Positions 28,044 through 36,177 of a stretch of 64,000 bases of DNA are shown here, piece by piece. Each line of letters begins with the position of its first letter. Within the stretch, counting starts at the first letter, position 1. This DNA is from Microbulbifer aggregans (GTDB taxonomy: Bacteria; Pseudomonadota; Gammaproteobacteria; Pseudomonadales; Cellvibrionaceae), in contig NZ_JAIVKK010000001.1 in NCBI RefSeq assembly GCF_020524005.1, positions 434,001 to 498,000 of the forward strand, given 5' to 3'. The translations under genes were made by a program, and so were the position numbers. The notes under the pieces were generated by a model. The model had not been told where the DNA came from and searched no databases. It was given only the letters and a program-made list of their open reading frames with translations.

Positions 28044-28293
28044 AGTGAACTCCCAAAGATTGGCTGGTTTCACTGTTCATGGATGGACAAATCTCGATGT
28101 TGAACAACCGAGGCGGTAATTCTCTGCCCGGTACATCTTATTGAGTTCGACAAACTCTTGTTCACTGTTTTTTTCTGTCCATCTACAGGAATTGCGCGGT
28201 TCGCAGGCTGGTTTGAGGAAAGAAACGCCCTTAAACTGAGAACCGCACCACATAAACCTAAAAATCCGGTCACCTCCACAGGAACTAATAGCC
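28044..28293. promoter_or_regulatory. Divergent promoter region, VWA versus coiled-coil genes
   Basis: 250 bases carrying both promoters. An 8-bp inverted pair, GATGGACA near 28080 and TGTCCATC near 28186, lies about 100 bases apart; it could be an operator pair or chance. No further structure seen. Confidence 0.35.
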
Positions 28294-30027
28294 ATGCCCA
28301 GTAAGGAATTCAGTTCTTCCCGCAATGAATTAGAACAACAACTGGCACAGGCGCGCGCTGAGGCAGAACGTGCTCGCCAGGCGGCCCAAGACGCTGAGTT
28401 GGACAAACAGCGGGCGGAGGGAGAAGCCTCCCTGGCCAAAGATCAGGCGGTACAGAGCCAAGAGGCGCTGAATGTGGCCCAGCAGCAAGCTCAAGCTGCA
28501 ACCGATTCTATGGCTCAGGCGGCCACCGGTGCACAACAGGCGAGCGGTGCCGCCGGTGATGCGCAACAACAGGCGAGCCAGGCCGCGCAAGCTGCCGCAG
28601 AAGCACAGCGGGAAGCGTCGGACGCCCGCCAGGCCTCCGATTCCGCTGACAGCGAAGCCCAGTCTGCGCGCACTGCCAGCAATGAAGCCGAGGCAGCGCG
28701 CGGAGAAGCGCAGCAAATGGCCAGTGCGGCGGGCAACGCCGCCAACCTCGCCGAGCAACAAGCAAGCGCTGCAAGCCAATCGGCGAGCGAATCGCAGGCC
28801 CAGGCCTCCCACGCTGGCGCTTCCGCCAGTGAAGCCCAGTCGCAAGCTGCTCAGGCCGGACAGTCTGCCGGCGAAGCCCAATCCCAAGCCAATACCGCAG
28901 GCAGTGCAGCGAACGAAGCTCAAAGTCAGGCGAGCGATGCCAGTGCATCTGCCAGTGATGCAAAAGCCCAGGCTTCGGACGCGGCCGGATCCGCGCACAC
29001 GGCGAGAACACAGTCAGAGCAAGCCTCTGCCTCTGCTGACGATGCGCAAGCGCAAGCCGGCACCGCGAGCGATGCCGCGCAGCGCTCCACGCAAGAAGCT
29101 GAGCGTGCACAAACCGCGTCGGATACCGCTGACCAAATGCGGGATCAGTCTCAGGCCTCTGCCGACAGCGCCAAAGACAGTCAAACGCAAGCGGCCGACG
29201 CAGCAAATGTCAGCGCGCAACAACAACAGTCGGCACAGGAGGCTGCAGAACGGACCGCGGAACAAGCGAGCGAAATCGCAAAAGAAGCGGAGATAGCCAA
29301 ACAAGCCAGCGAAACTGCCGGCCGCGAAGCGGAAGAAGCGGACCAGGCTCAGCAGGCCGCGCAATCCGCCGCGCAGCACGCAGAGTCTGCAGCGCAACAG
29401 GCGGACGGAGAGGCAAACCAGGCTGCCAGCGCCGCCAGTCAGGCACAGTCCGCGGCCTCCCAAGCCCAGGCTGAATCCTCCCACGCCGCAGCGGCGGCCT
29501 CTCAGGCACAAACGGAAGCCAGCCAGGCCGAGTCGGCCACCAATGCTGCCGCCAGTTCTGCGTATCGGGCTCAGGATACAGCGGAGCAAACGGAAGACGC
29601 CTTGCGCCGTGCGGAAGATTATCTCGCGCAAGCAGAACAGCAGCTGCAACAGGCAGAAGCTGCCCGGCAAGAGGCGGAATCCCTGCGCCAGGAAGCCCGA
29701 CAAACTTCAGAGCGGCTGGCACAGCTGTTATCGCAAATGGAGCAGGAAGCGGCTGCAGCAGTCCAGCAGGCTGAAGATGAAGCGCAGGACGCAAAGTTTG
29801 CGGCGGTTGAGGCATGGCAGCACAACGCGCAAGCGATGGATGCCATGATCGAAGCACAGAAATATATGGATGACGCGGAGCGCCATATGGGCGATGCCGA
29901 GAATGGGGCTCGTCAGGTCGTGGCCTTTGTTGGCGATGCCCAAAGTGCTCTTACCACTGCCAGCGACGCGGCAAGTGACGCACGTAGTGCAGCCTCTGAC
30001 GCGCGCTCAGCAGCCAACTCCATTTAA
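28294..30027 (+). CDS. Long Ala/Gln/Ser-rich coiled-coil protein A
   Basis: 577 residues with no signal peptide or membrane helix. Nearly all of it is alanine-rich heptad coil. In the middle a 14-residue unit recurs, for example EAQSQAAQAGQSAG, EAQSQANTAGSAAN, EAQSQASDASASAS: two heptads with Ala at the core positions, which suggests a very long thin rod. The first 60 residues (ELEQQLAQARAEAERARQAAQ) match the start of the next gene. The C-terminal 120 residues are less repetitive (QKYMDDAERHMGDAENG). No enzyme function is visible. It could be a cytoplasmic scaffold or filament for the kinase system. Fold is inferred from composition. Confidence 0.8.
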   Translation: MPSKEFSSSRNELEQQLAQARAEAERARQAAQDAELDKQRAEGEASLAKDQAVQSQEALNVAQQQAQAATDSMAQAATGAQQASGAAGDAQQQASQAAQAAAEAQREASDARQASDSADSEAQSARTASNEAEAARGEAQQMASAAGNAANLAEQQASAASQSASESQAQASHAGASASEAQSQAAQAGQSAGEAQSQANTAGSAANEAQSQASDASASASDAKAQASDAAGSAHTARTQSEQASASADDAQAQAGTASDAAQRSTQEAERAQTASDTADQMRDQSQASADSAKDSQTQAADAANVSAQQQQSAQEAAERTAEQASEIAKEAEIAKQASETAGREAEEADQAQQAAQSAAQHAESAAQQADGEANQAASAASQAQSAASQAQAESSHAAAAASQAQTEASQAESATNAAASSAYRAQDTAEQTEDALRRAEDYLAQAEQQLQQAEAARQEAESLRQEARQTSERLAQLLSQMEQEAAAAVQQAEDEAQDAKFAAVEAWQHNAQAMDAMIEAQKYMDDAERHMGDAENGARQVVAFVGDAQSALTTASDAASDARSAASDARSAANSI

Positions 30028-30053
30028 TGCGGTTTTGAAAGAGAGCAACTTGC

Positions 30054-31868
30054 ATGGACACCACAAACAATAAAAGCCGCAGCGAACTCGAAGCCGCGCT
30101 GGCACGCGCACGCGCTGAAGCCGAGCAGGCGCGCCAGGCTGCGCAGCAAGCCCAAACGGAAAAACAGGCAGCGGAAATTGAAGCCGGAATCGCGCAAGAA
30201 CAGACCGCGGCCAGCCGCGACGCCATGCAGAACGCCCAGCAGCAAGCACAGGCAGCCACCCATACTTCTGCTCAGTCGGCGCAAACTGCGCAGCAGTCCC
30301 AGACCAGTGCTTCCGCCGCTCAACAGCAATTTCAGCAAACCCAGCAGGCTACTGGTGAAGCTCAGCGGCAGGCTGCACAAGCAGGTCGGTCTGCTGACGT
30401 TGCGGAACAGGAAATGCTGACGGCTAAGCGTGCATCTTCACAGGCACAAGACGGTGCAGATGACGCAAACCGGGCAGCCATTGGCGCGGGCGTCGTAGCC
30501 GGTACTGCGCACCAGGCCAGCGCCAATGCCCACTCTGCAGCGTCTGAGGCTCAGACCCAAACCACGGTTTCAAGTGCCGCGGCCTCCAATGCCTCCAGCA
30601 GCGCACAAGTATCCGGAAGCGCCGCCACTGAAGCGACCAATCAAAGCGCCAGTGCCACCTCAGCAGCCCAGGAAGCACAATCACAGTCTGCATCCGCGTC
30701 CAGCTCCGCCCAAATGTCCCGGGATCAACAAGGGGCAACAACGCAAGCTGCTGACCAGTCCCGCACACAGGCGACCGAAGCTACCAGTCAAGCCGATACA
30801 GCATCGACACAATCGCAGCAGGCAGGCGCTGCTGCCCGCGATGCACAATCGACAGCCGGTACCGCAGCCGATTCCGCCGGCCAATCTCAACAGCATGCGG
30901 ATAGCGCGCGCTCTGCTGCTGCAACCTCCCGGGAGGGCGAGCAAGCAGCCAACAGCGCGGCCGGAGAAGCTGAGGAACATAAGAATGCCGCGCAACGCGC
31001 TGCAGAGGCAGCCGCAGAGCAACAGAAACTGGCTGAGGAATACGCAAAGGACGCTGCCCTGCAAAGTGCAGAAACTCAGGAACGCAAAGTAGAGGCGCAG
31101 CAGGCAAGACAACAGGCGGACGAACATACGAGCAATGCCCAGAGCAGCGGGCAACAGGCAGAAAGCGTACTAGCGCAGGCGAAATCTGCGGCCACTGGCG
31201 CTTCGGCCTCCGCGAGCGAAGCTTCTGCGGCAGACGCTCAGGCGACTGCCGCTGTGAGCCGTGCACAGAGTGAAGTATCGGTAGCACAAACCGCCGCCTC
31301 TACCGCGCAGACAGCATCCCAAGTTGCCACGCGTTTTGAAAATATGGCAACGCAAGCCAAGACGGACGCGGAGAAAAACACTGATGAAGTTGACGATTTA
31401 CTCGACCAGATCAAACAGGTTGCACAGGATGCGCAGCAGACACGCGACGACACTGCAGCGCTGAAATCTGAAATCGAACAGTTACTCGCGTACGCCGAGG
31501 ATGCAGCGCAAACCAGCCGTGCCCACTTCAACCAGCTGGTAAAGGAAGCCGAAAGTGCCAAAACTCGGGCTGAAGATGGCAGGCTCGATGCGAGCAATGC
31601 CCAATATACGGCAGAAGGTAATCGTGATCAGGCGAACCAGTATTCCCAGCAGGCCGGCCAAGCCGCCCAGGGGGCGCAGCAACATTGCGGTGATGCAAAC
31701 AATGGACTGGGCCAGTGCCATAGTATGGCGGCCAGCTGTAAAGGCGAGATGGGCTCTGCCGATTCCAGCAGACTCGAGGCCGAAGACTGGGCACGCGTAG
31801 CTGAACAACGCAAACGCGACAGGCTTGACCGTATGAACAGTACCCCTAACGGCTGGGCCCGCCCATAG
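30054..31868 (+). CDS. Long Ala/Gln/Ser-rich coiled-coil protein B
   Basis: 604 residues, a paralogue of the preceding gene 26 bases upstream. It has the same opening (SRSELEAALARARAEAEQARQAAQ), the same alanine-rich heptads, and no signal peptide. The repeats are less regular than in protein A. A more normal coiled coil lies near 440-500 (KNTDEVDDLLDQIKQ, TAALKSEIEQLLAYAEDA), and a short C-terminal region contains two Cys (QHCGDANNGLGQC) and one more Cys soon after. The pair could form a hetero-oligomeric rod. Function unknown; many Ser/Thr residues would allow phosphorylation by the island kinases, which is a guess. Confidence 0.8.
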   Translation: MDTTNNKSRSELEAALARARAEAEQARQAAQQAQTEKQAAEIEAGIAQEQTAASRDAMQNAQQQAQAATHTSAQSAQTAQQSQTSASAAQQQFQQTQQATGEAQRQAAQAGRSADVAEQEMLTAKRASSQAQDGADDANRAAIGAGVVAGTAHQASANAHSAASEAQTQTTVSSAAASNASSSAQVSGSAATEATNQSASATSAAQEAQSQSASASSSAQMSRDQQGATTQAADQSRTQATEATSQADTASTQSQQAGAAARDAQSTAGTAADSAGQSQQHADSARSAAATSREGEQAANSAAGEAEEHKNAAQRAAEAAAEQQKLAEEYAKDAALQSAETQERKVEAQQARQQADEHTSNAQSSGQQAESVLAQAKSAATGASASASEASAADAQATAAVSRAQSEVSVAQTAASTAQTASQVATRFENMATQAKTDAEKNTDEVDDLLDQIKQVAQDAQQTRDDTAALKSEIEQLLAYAEDAAQTSRAHFNQLVKEAESAKTRAEDGRLDASNAQYTAEGNRDQANQYSQQAGQAAQGAQQHCGDANNGLGQCHSMAASCKGEMGSADSSRLEAEDWARVAEQRKRDRLDRMNSTPNGWARP

Positions 31869-31913
31869 GTAATGGCGATAAATTTTCGCCAATCAGTAAA
31901 AGGAATACGCATC

Positions 31914-33014
31914 GTGAAGCCCGCCCTACATAGTGTCATTGTGGCCTGCCTCATTACGTTAGGCTGTGCTGGGGCGCCCGACACAGACGGGCCTCAACAA
32001 CTCCCCCGGACACTGAGTTCTCACTGCCTCACAGTAACGACTGGAAGTACAAGTGGAATATATCGGGGAATTGGCAGTGGAAAAGATTTGCCTGAAGCCC
32101 GCCGCCGCGCTTATGCAGATATCGCAGAACAACTCTCCGTCCTTGTCCATAGCGATAGTGAAATACAAACCCTCAAGCAGAATAGGACTGTATCCACTGA
32201 CTGGAACGAACGTATACATTCCCTTGCTACCGCCACCCTTGACGACTTACAGCTGGATTGCCTCGACAAAAGTGACCCTTCGGGACGAGTCCATCTCGCC
32301 CTACTCTATGACGCCCGACCGCTGCATGTACGGTATGGGGAGCGCATTGTTGAATTGCTTGGCTACCAACCACACACATTGAATCTGGTGGGTGCTGTCG
32401 CCCTGACATCCAGCCCCTTCGCCGAGGATTTGCGAAAGGTTGTAGAAAATCCTCTGGGTAAGGAGGAATTTTCGAGCGACATCATCCTGGAGCACACCGC
32501 CAACGGCTGGAACCTCTACGTAGCCGAACAGGTCATTCCACTGAAAGATGAGCAACTGCCCTATGCCATCAACTGGCAAACACTGAACCGCCATAAATTG
32601 AGTCTTATCCCGCAGCTTATCAGCGGAAAACGACTGCCATTACAAATACCCCCAGCTACTGAGTATCGCTGGGAAGTTACAGCGAACAACACAGGCTATT
32701 TGCACCTGATCGGCTTCTATCAGGACGGACAGCTGGATATCCTGCGGCAAGATCTCAGTATCCGCCGCGCAACTCCCTTGATCATTCCAGAACAAGGCGG
32801 TGTACTGGAAGCAGGATTGATTGCACCCGATACCCTCACGACAGATTCCTACATTGCGCTGGTTACCGACCAACCACTATCAGAAACTCCCCTCGGTTCT
32901 CTTCTGGAACGCGGTCGCCTGGGAGCAAATGGCAGCCTGAATCGTTTTTTCCTCACATTAGAAAACTTGCATGGGGCGGTAGGCGTGGTCAATCTCGCCG
33001 TCGCTCCTGAATAG
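31914..33014 (+). CDS. Lipoprotein with LPP20-like and DUF4384-like regions
   Basis: 366 residues from GTG at 31914, which has AAAAGGA nine bases upstream; the ATG at 31872 has no ribosome site. A lipoprotein-like signal ends at Cys18 (ITLGC, an imperfect lipobox). The next part (LPEARRRAYADIAEQLSVLV) has the LPP20-type helix. The C-terminal half (YRWEVTANNTGYLHLIGFYQDGQ...ILRQ) resembles DUF4384, a beta domain often found in lipoproteins near bacterial Ser/Thr kinases and secretion loci. It probably sits in the outer or inner membrane. Third gene of the coiled-coil operon. Confidence 0.75.
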   Translation: MKPALHSVIVACLITLGCAGAPDTDGPQQLPRTLSSHCLTVTTGSTSGIYRGIGSGKDLPEARRRAYADIAEQLSVLVHSDSEIQTLKQNRTVSTDWNERIHSLATATLDDLQLDCLDKSDPSGRVHLALLYDARPLHVRYGERIVELLGYQPHTLNLVGAVALTSSPFAEDLRKVVENPLGKEEFSSDIILEHTANGWNLYVAEQVIPLKDEQLPYAINWQTLNRHKLSLIPQLISGKRLPLQIPPATEYRWEVTANNTGYLHLIGFYQDGQLDILRQDLSIRRATPLIIPEQGGVLEAGLIAPDTLTTDSYIALVTDQPLSETPLGSLLERGRLGANGSLNRFFLTLENLHGAVGVVNLAVAPE

Positions 33015-33025
33015 GTACCGCACAG

Positions 33026-33517
33026 ATGACAGATCAGTTGAATAATGGCCTACGCTACAATGGCGAGGGCTACGATTTACTGGCCGCTGAGCCCGGTCTT
33101 TTCTCACCCTGGGAGCACGATATTGAGCCAGAGGTGGTCTGTACCAGCAATTGGGCAGGTTATGTTGCCATTTTTGATATTCGCAACCAACGACTGTATC
33201 TGGACAACCTTTCGGTGGGGCACACACCCAGGCGCGGCCCGCCACGACTTCAGGATCCAGATGATCCCCTGTCCTTTCTGTGTGCCGGCTCACCGCCACT
33301 GCCGTTGCTAAATGGCGTGGCGGCCAAAAATGCGGGATCCAGCTACTGGGAATATACCGATATCAACCTTGCACTCGACTATACCGGCAGGCTGACCCTG
33401 AGCCATTCAACAGACACCCATGAGCGGGGGTACCTGCAGCTCCATTTCCAGCAGGGGCAACTGATCCGCACCACCGTCATTCCCAAACCCGACAGCCTTT
33501 ACGAATCAGCCCACTGA
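33026..33517 (+). CDS. Hypothetical protein, end of coiled-coil operon
   Basis: 163 residues, no signal peptide or membrane helix; I do not recognise the family. It is rich in Trp, Tyr and Leu with predicted short strands (YVAIFDIRNQRLYLDNLSV, NLALDYTGRLTL, YLQLHFQQGQLIRT), which suggests a small beta-rich domain. It starts 11 bases after the lipoprotein stop, so it belongs to the operon. The combination of strands and aromatic residues could fit a binding module, but nothing supports a definite role. Confidence 0.65.
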   Translation: MTDQLNNGLRYNGEGYDLLAAEPGLFSPWEHDIEPEVVCTSNWAGYVAIFDIRNQRLYLDNLSVGHTPRRGPPRLQDPDDPLSFLCAGSPPLPLLNGVAAKNAGSSYWEYTDINLALDYTGRLTLSHSTDTHERGYLQLHFQQGQLIRTTVIPKPDSLYESAH

Positions 33518-33540
33518 CAACTGGCGTCACACCCCCGGGA

Positions 33541-33558
33541 GGCCACTATATAGTGGCC
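33541..33558. terminator. Palindromic hairpin, rightward terminator candidate
   Basis: GGCCACTATATAGTGGCC is a perfect 18-bp palindrome 24 bases after the stop of the hypothetical gene. Without a T-run it is only a candidate terminator. Confidence 0.45.
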
Positions 33559-33574
33559 GGTGAAATTGGCCGAA

Positions 33575-33605
33575 CGAACGGCGAATTTATTGTTTTTGCC
33601 GTTCG
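33575..33605 (-). terminator. Hairpin directly after the kinase 3 stop
   Basis: CGAACGGC and GCCGTTCG form an 8-bp stem around a 15-base AT-rich loop, starting one base after the kinase 3 stop codon. Together with the palindrome at 33541 it separates two converging units. Confidence 0.5.
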
Positions 33606-36092
33606 CTAATTCGCGACGATCCGCTGCAACTCCACCTCAAATATGAGTGTGGAATTTGGACCAATTTTTCCTACGCTACGGTCGCCATAAGCCAAATTTG
33701 AAGGCACAAATATCTTCCACTTGGCCCCCTCTTTCATTAACTGCAGTGCCTCTGTCCATCCTGAAATCACAGTATTGACAGAAAACTCGGTGCTCTCACC
33801 GCGTTTATAGGAACTGTCAAATTCCTGCCCGTCCAGAAAGGTCCCGCGATAGTCAACCTTCACAACACTCTTCGACTTTGGAGATTTCCCTGTGCCCTCG
33901 CGCAAGACCAGATACTGCAGGCCGCTTTTTGTGGTCACCACGCCCGGCTTCCCGGCATTTTCCGCAAGAAACGCCTGTCCCTCGGCCAGATTTTTTATGC
34001 CTGCCAGTTTTTCGCGCTCTTCGGACCGCACTTTCGATTCGGCCTTGAATCTTTTCTCTACGGCATCCCTTTCACTGTCAGAAAGTCGGGATTCAATGCC
34101 GAGATTTACATCATTAATCGCAAGTTCAGCCGAATCAGGTTCCGCGGAATAGCCATTTTCAATCATCCAATTCGCAGAATCACGCCCATCAGAATAAGAC
34201 AGCACCTGCGAAAATGACCTCATGACTGATCGCCCATCACCGGCCGAAATTCCATCAACGCCCAGAAGCTGCTCGACACGCTCAATGGCCTTCGGCCTGT
34301 CAGGGCCATTTGCGTGATATGCCTTGATTTGCTCGACCACCTCCGGTGGCAGGGCAGAATCGCGATTTCCATTCACACCCTTTATCCCGGCGGCAGCAAA
34401 ATTCGCTTCAAATCGCACATTTAAATCACGCTGATATCCGCGAGCCGTAAAATGATACCGGAGATATAACAGTGCCTGTTCATAGGTGCGCTGAGGGGAA
34501 TCGAAGGCTTGTGCGTCCCGGTAATGTTTGCCACGGGCATCGAGTGCATCCACCAATCCGTTATAGCCTGCCCTAACCTGCTCAAATACCGGTCTTGCCT
34601 GGTCAAAGGCGTTTTCCCGCAGCAGGGTTTGCGCCATTTTCAGGTTTCCTTCCAGCTCTCCCATTGCGGAGCCGGAAAAAATTTCGCTGTCAACGGCCCG
34701 CTTCCACACGCGAAGAATCGGCAGATTTTTGTCGTCTTCCCGCTCTGCAGTCCGCAGTGTGTTTTCAAGTTCCCGACGCCCACTTTCCAGCCGTCGATGC
34801 AGTACACCGATCTCACCTTCGATTTTGGCCAATTCGGCCTTTCGCGCGGCAATTTCTTCCTGGCTCATGGGCAACAGTTTCTTCAGGCTGCCCAGGTCGA
34901 TACTGCCACTGGCCACAAGGCCGCCGACGCTAAGGAGCGCCACCAATACCCCGGCAGAGATGCCTACCTGTTTCCACGGCCAATCTGGAAGAGCAAACCC
35001 TCCGCCCTTGCCTTTACCGGCAAGCGCCAGCTTAACCTGCTCCATATCGGCAAATCGCGCATTGGGATCATTGGACAGCAGACGGTCAATGGTGGCGGAG
35101 AGCTTCTTGCCGATCTCGCTGCGCACTTTGTACGCGGGATCAATGCGCCCGGCGGGGATCTTCTCCGTAAGCATCTCGTAGAGCAGCACGCCGAGGGCAT
35201 ACTGGTCCGCGCGGCCGTCGATGTCGCTTCGACCCTGCAGCTGCTCCGGTGCCATGTAATAGGCGGTGCCCATGGCGGCACCGGTCTGGGTGCGCTGGCT
35301 GGTGGACTGGACGCGGGCAATGCCGAAATCCATGACCTTGACCTTGCCATCTTCGGTCAGCCAGATGTTTTCCGGCTTGATATCACGGTGCACGGTGCGC
35401 TCGTGGGCGTGCGCCAGACCGTCACAGACGGCGCTCGCGATACGCATTGCCTCACTGACGGGAATTTGCTGGCGGCCGAGCTTGAGATTGTCCAGATAGC
35501 TGCGCAGGTCCTGGCCCTCAAGCAGCTCCATAGTAATAAAGAACAGCTCGCCATCCTGCTGCACGTCGAACACATTGACGATATTGGGATGGCTCAGCTG
35601 GCTGGCCAGGCGCGCCTCATCCAGGAAACGCTCCCGCGCGCGGGGATTTTTCGTTAGTTGCGGCAGCAGTACCTTGAGGGCGATATCTTCCCCGCGGTTC
35701 TTGTCATGGGCGCGGAACACGGCACCCATACCACCCGCACCAATGCGCTCTTCAATGGTGAAACGGCCGGCCAGCACAGTACCCGGTTCCAGAGTGACCT
35801 GCGGTCCCTCGCCGCCGTCAAACTGGGTGGCGGATTGCGGCAGGTCGGCGAGTTTCGTGTGGGACAGCGAAGGATTTCGACTCGCATCCGCGGTTGCTTC
35901 GGACTGGAGTGTTGTTGCCAGTTGGGCGAGTTTATCCAACTGTTGCTGATACTTTTGTTTCAGGGCATCCGTGGGCGCCTTGGCCAAAGCCTGTTGGAGT
36001 TGCGCCTGTTTCCGGGCAGCTGCTTCTTGAACCTGCCTCGGGCTGGCGCTTTCAGCCAAGCCTAAAAATCCAAAGTCACGGTCTTGAGTCAT
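33606..36092 (-). CDS. Membrane Ser/Thr protein kinase fused to FKBP-type isomerase (kinase 3)
   Basis: 828 residues. The N-terminal module (APTDALKQKY) and linker (LSHTKLADLPQSATQF) match kinases 1 and 2. The kinase domain has GAGGMGAV, K140, HRD 235-237, DFG 255-257 and MGTAYYMAPEQ. A membrane helix (about 370-392) is followed by a coiled coil starting PMSQEEIAARKA, a helical region, and a C-terminal FKBP domain (about 715-828) with LQYLVLREGTG, VDYRGTFLDGQEFDSS, EALQLMKEGAKWKIFVPSNLAYG. FKBPs isomerise prolyl bonds or chaperone proteins. ATG at 36092 has GAGGGA upstream; the longer frame to 36353 would overlap the upstream gene. Probably co-transcribed with the dynamin-like gene. Confidence 0.9.
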   Translation of the reverse strand: MTQDRDFGFLGLAESASPRQVQEAAARKQAQLQQALAKAPTDALKQKYQQQLDKLAQLATTLQSEATADASRNPSLSHTKLADLPQSATQFDGGEGPQVTLEPGTVLAGRFTIEERIGAGGMGAVFRAHDKNRGEDIALKVLLPQLTKNPRARERFLDEARLASQLSHPNIVNVFDVQQDGELFFITMELLEGQDLRSYLDNLKLGRQQIPVSEAMRIASAVCDGLAHAHERTVHRDIKPENIWLTEDGKVKVMDFGIARVQSTSQRTQTGAAMGTAYYMAPEQLQGRSDIDGRADQYALGVLLYEMLTEKIPAGRIDPAYKVRSEIGKKLSATIDRLLSNDPNARFADMEQVKLALAGKGKGGGFALPDWPWKQVGISAGVLVALLSVGGLVASGSIDLGSLKKLLPMSQEEIAARKAELAKIEGEIGVLHRRLESGRRELENTLRTAEREDDKNLPILRVWKRAVDSEIFSGSAMGELEGNLKMAQTLLRENAFDQARPVFEQVRAGYNGLVDALDARGKHYRDAQAFDSPQRTYEQALLYLRYHFTARGYQRDLNVRFEANFAAAGIKGVNGNRDSALPPEVVEQIKAYHANGPDRPKAIERVEQLLGVDGISAGDGRSVMRSFSQVLSYSDGRDSANWMIENGYSAEPDSAELAINDVNLGIESRLSDSERDAVEKRFKAESKVRSEEREKLAGIKNLAEGQAFLAENAGKPGVVTTKSGLQYLVLREGTGKSPKSKSVVKVDYRGTFLDGQEFDSSYKRGESTEFSVNTVISGWTEALQLMKEGAKWKIFVPSNLAYGDRSVGKIGPNSTLIFEVELQRIVAN

Positions 36093-36177
36093 GGATTGAA
36101 TTCCCTCTACAGAATTCGATATCAGGGTAATGAGATTTTTAGGCGCGCTGCGCCACTTGGAATCGGGGTGTGAAACA

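Noticed and set aside
28330..29857. Several antisense frames opposite coiled-coil protein A, rich in Gly/Arg/Leu
   Set aside because: They are the reverse reading of a repetitive Ala/Gln/Ser coding sequence and have no start signals or domain features.
34509..35657. A 382-codon plus-strand frame opposite kinase 3
   Set aside because: It mirrors the conserved kinase domain and similar shadows occur opposite kinases 1 and 2; no independent signal for a gene.
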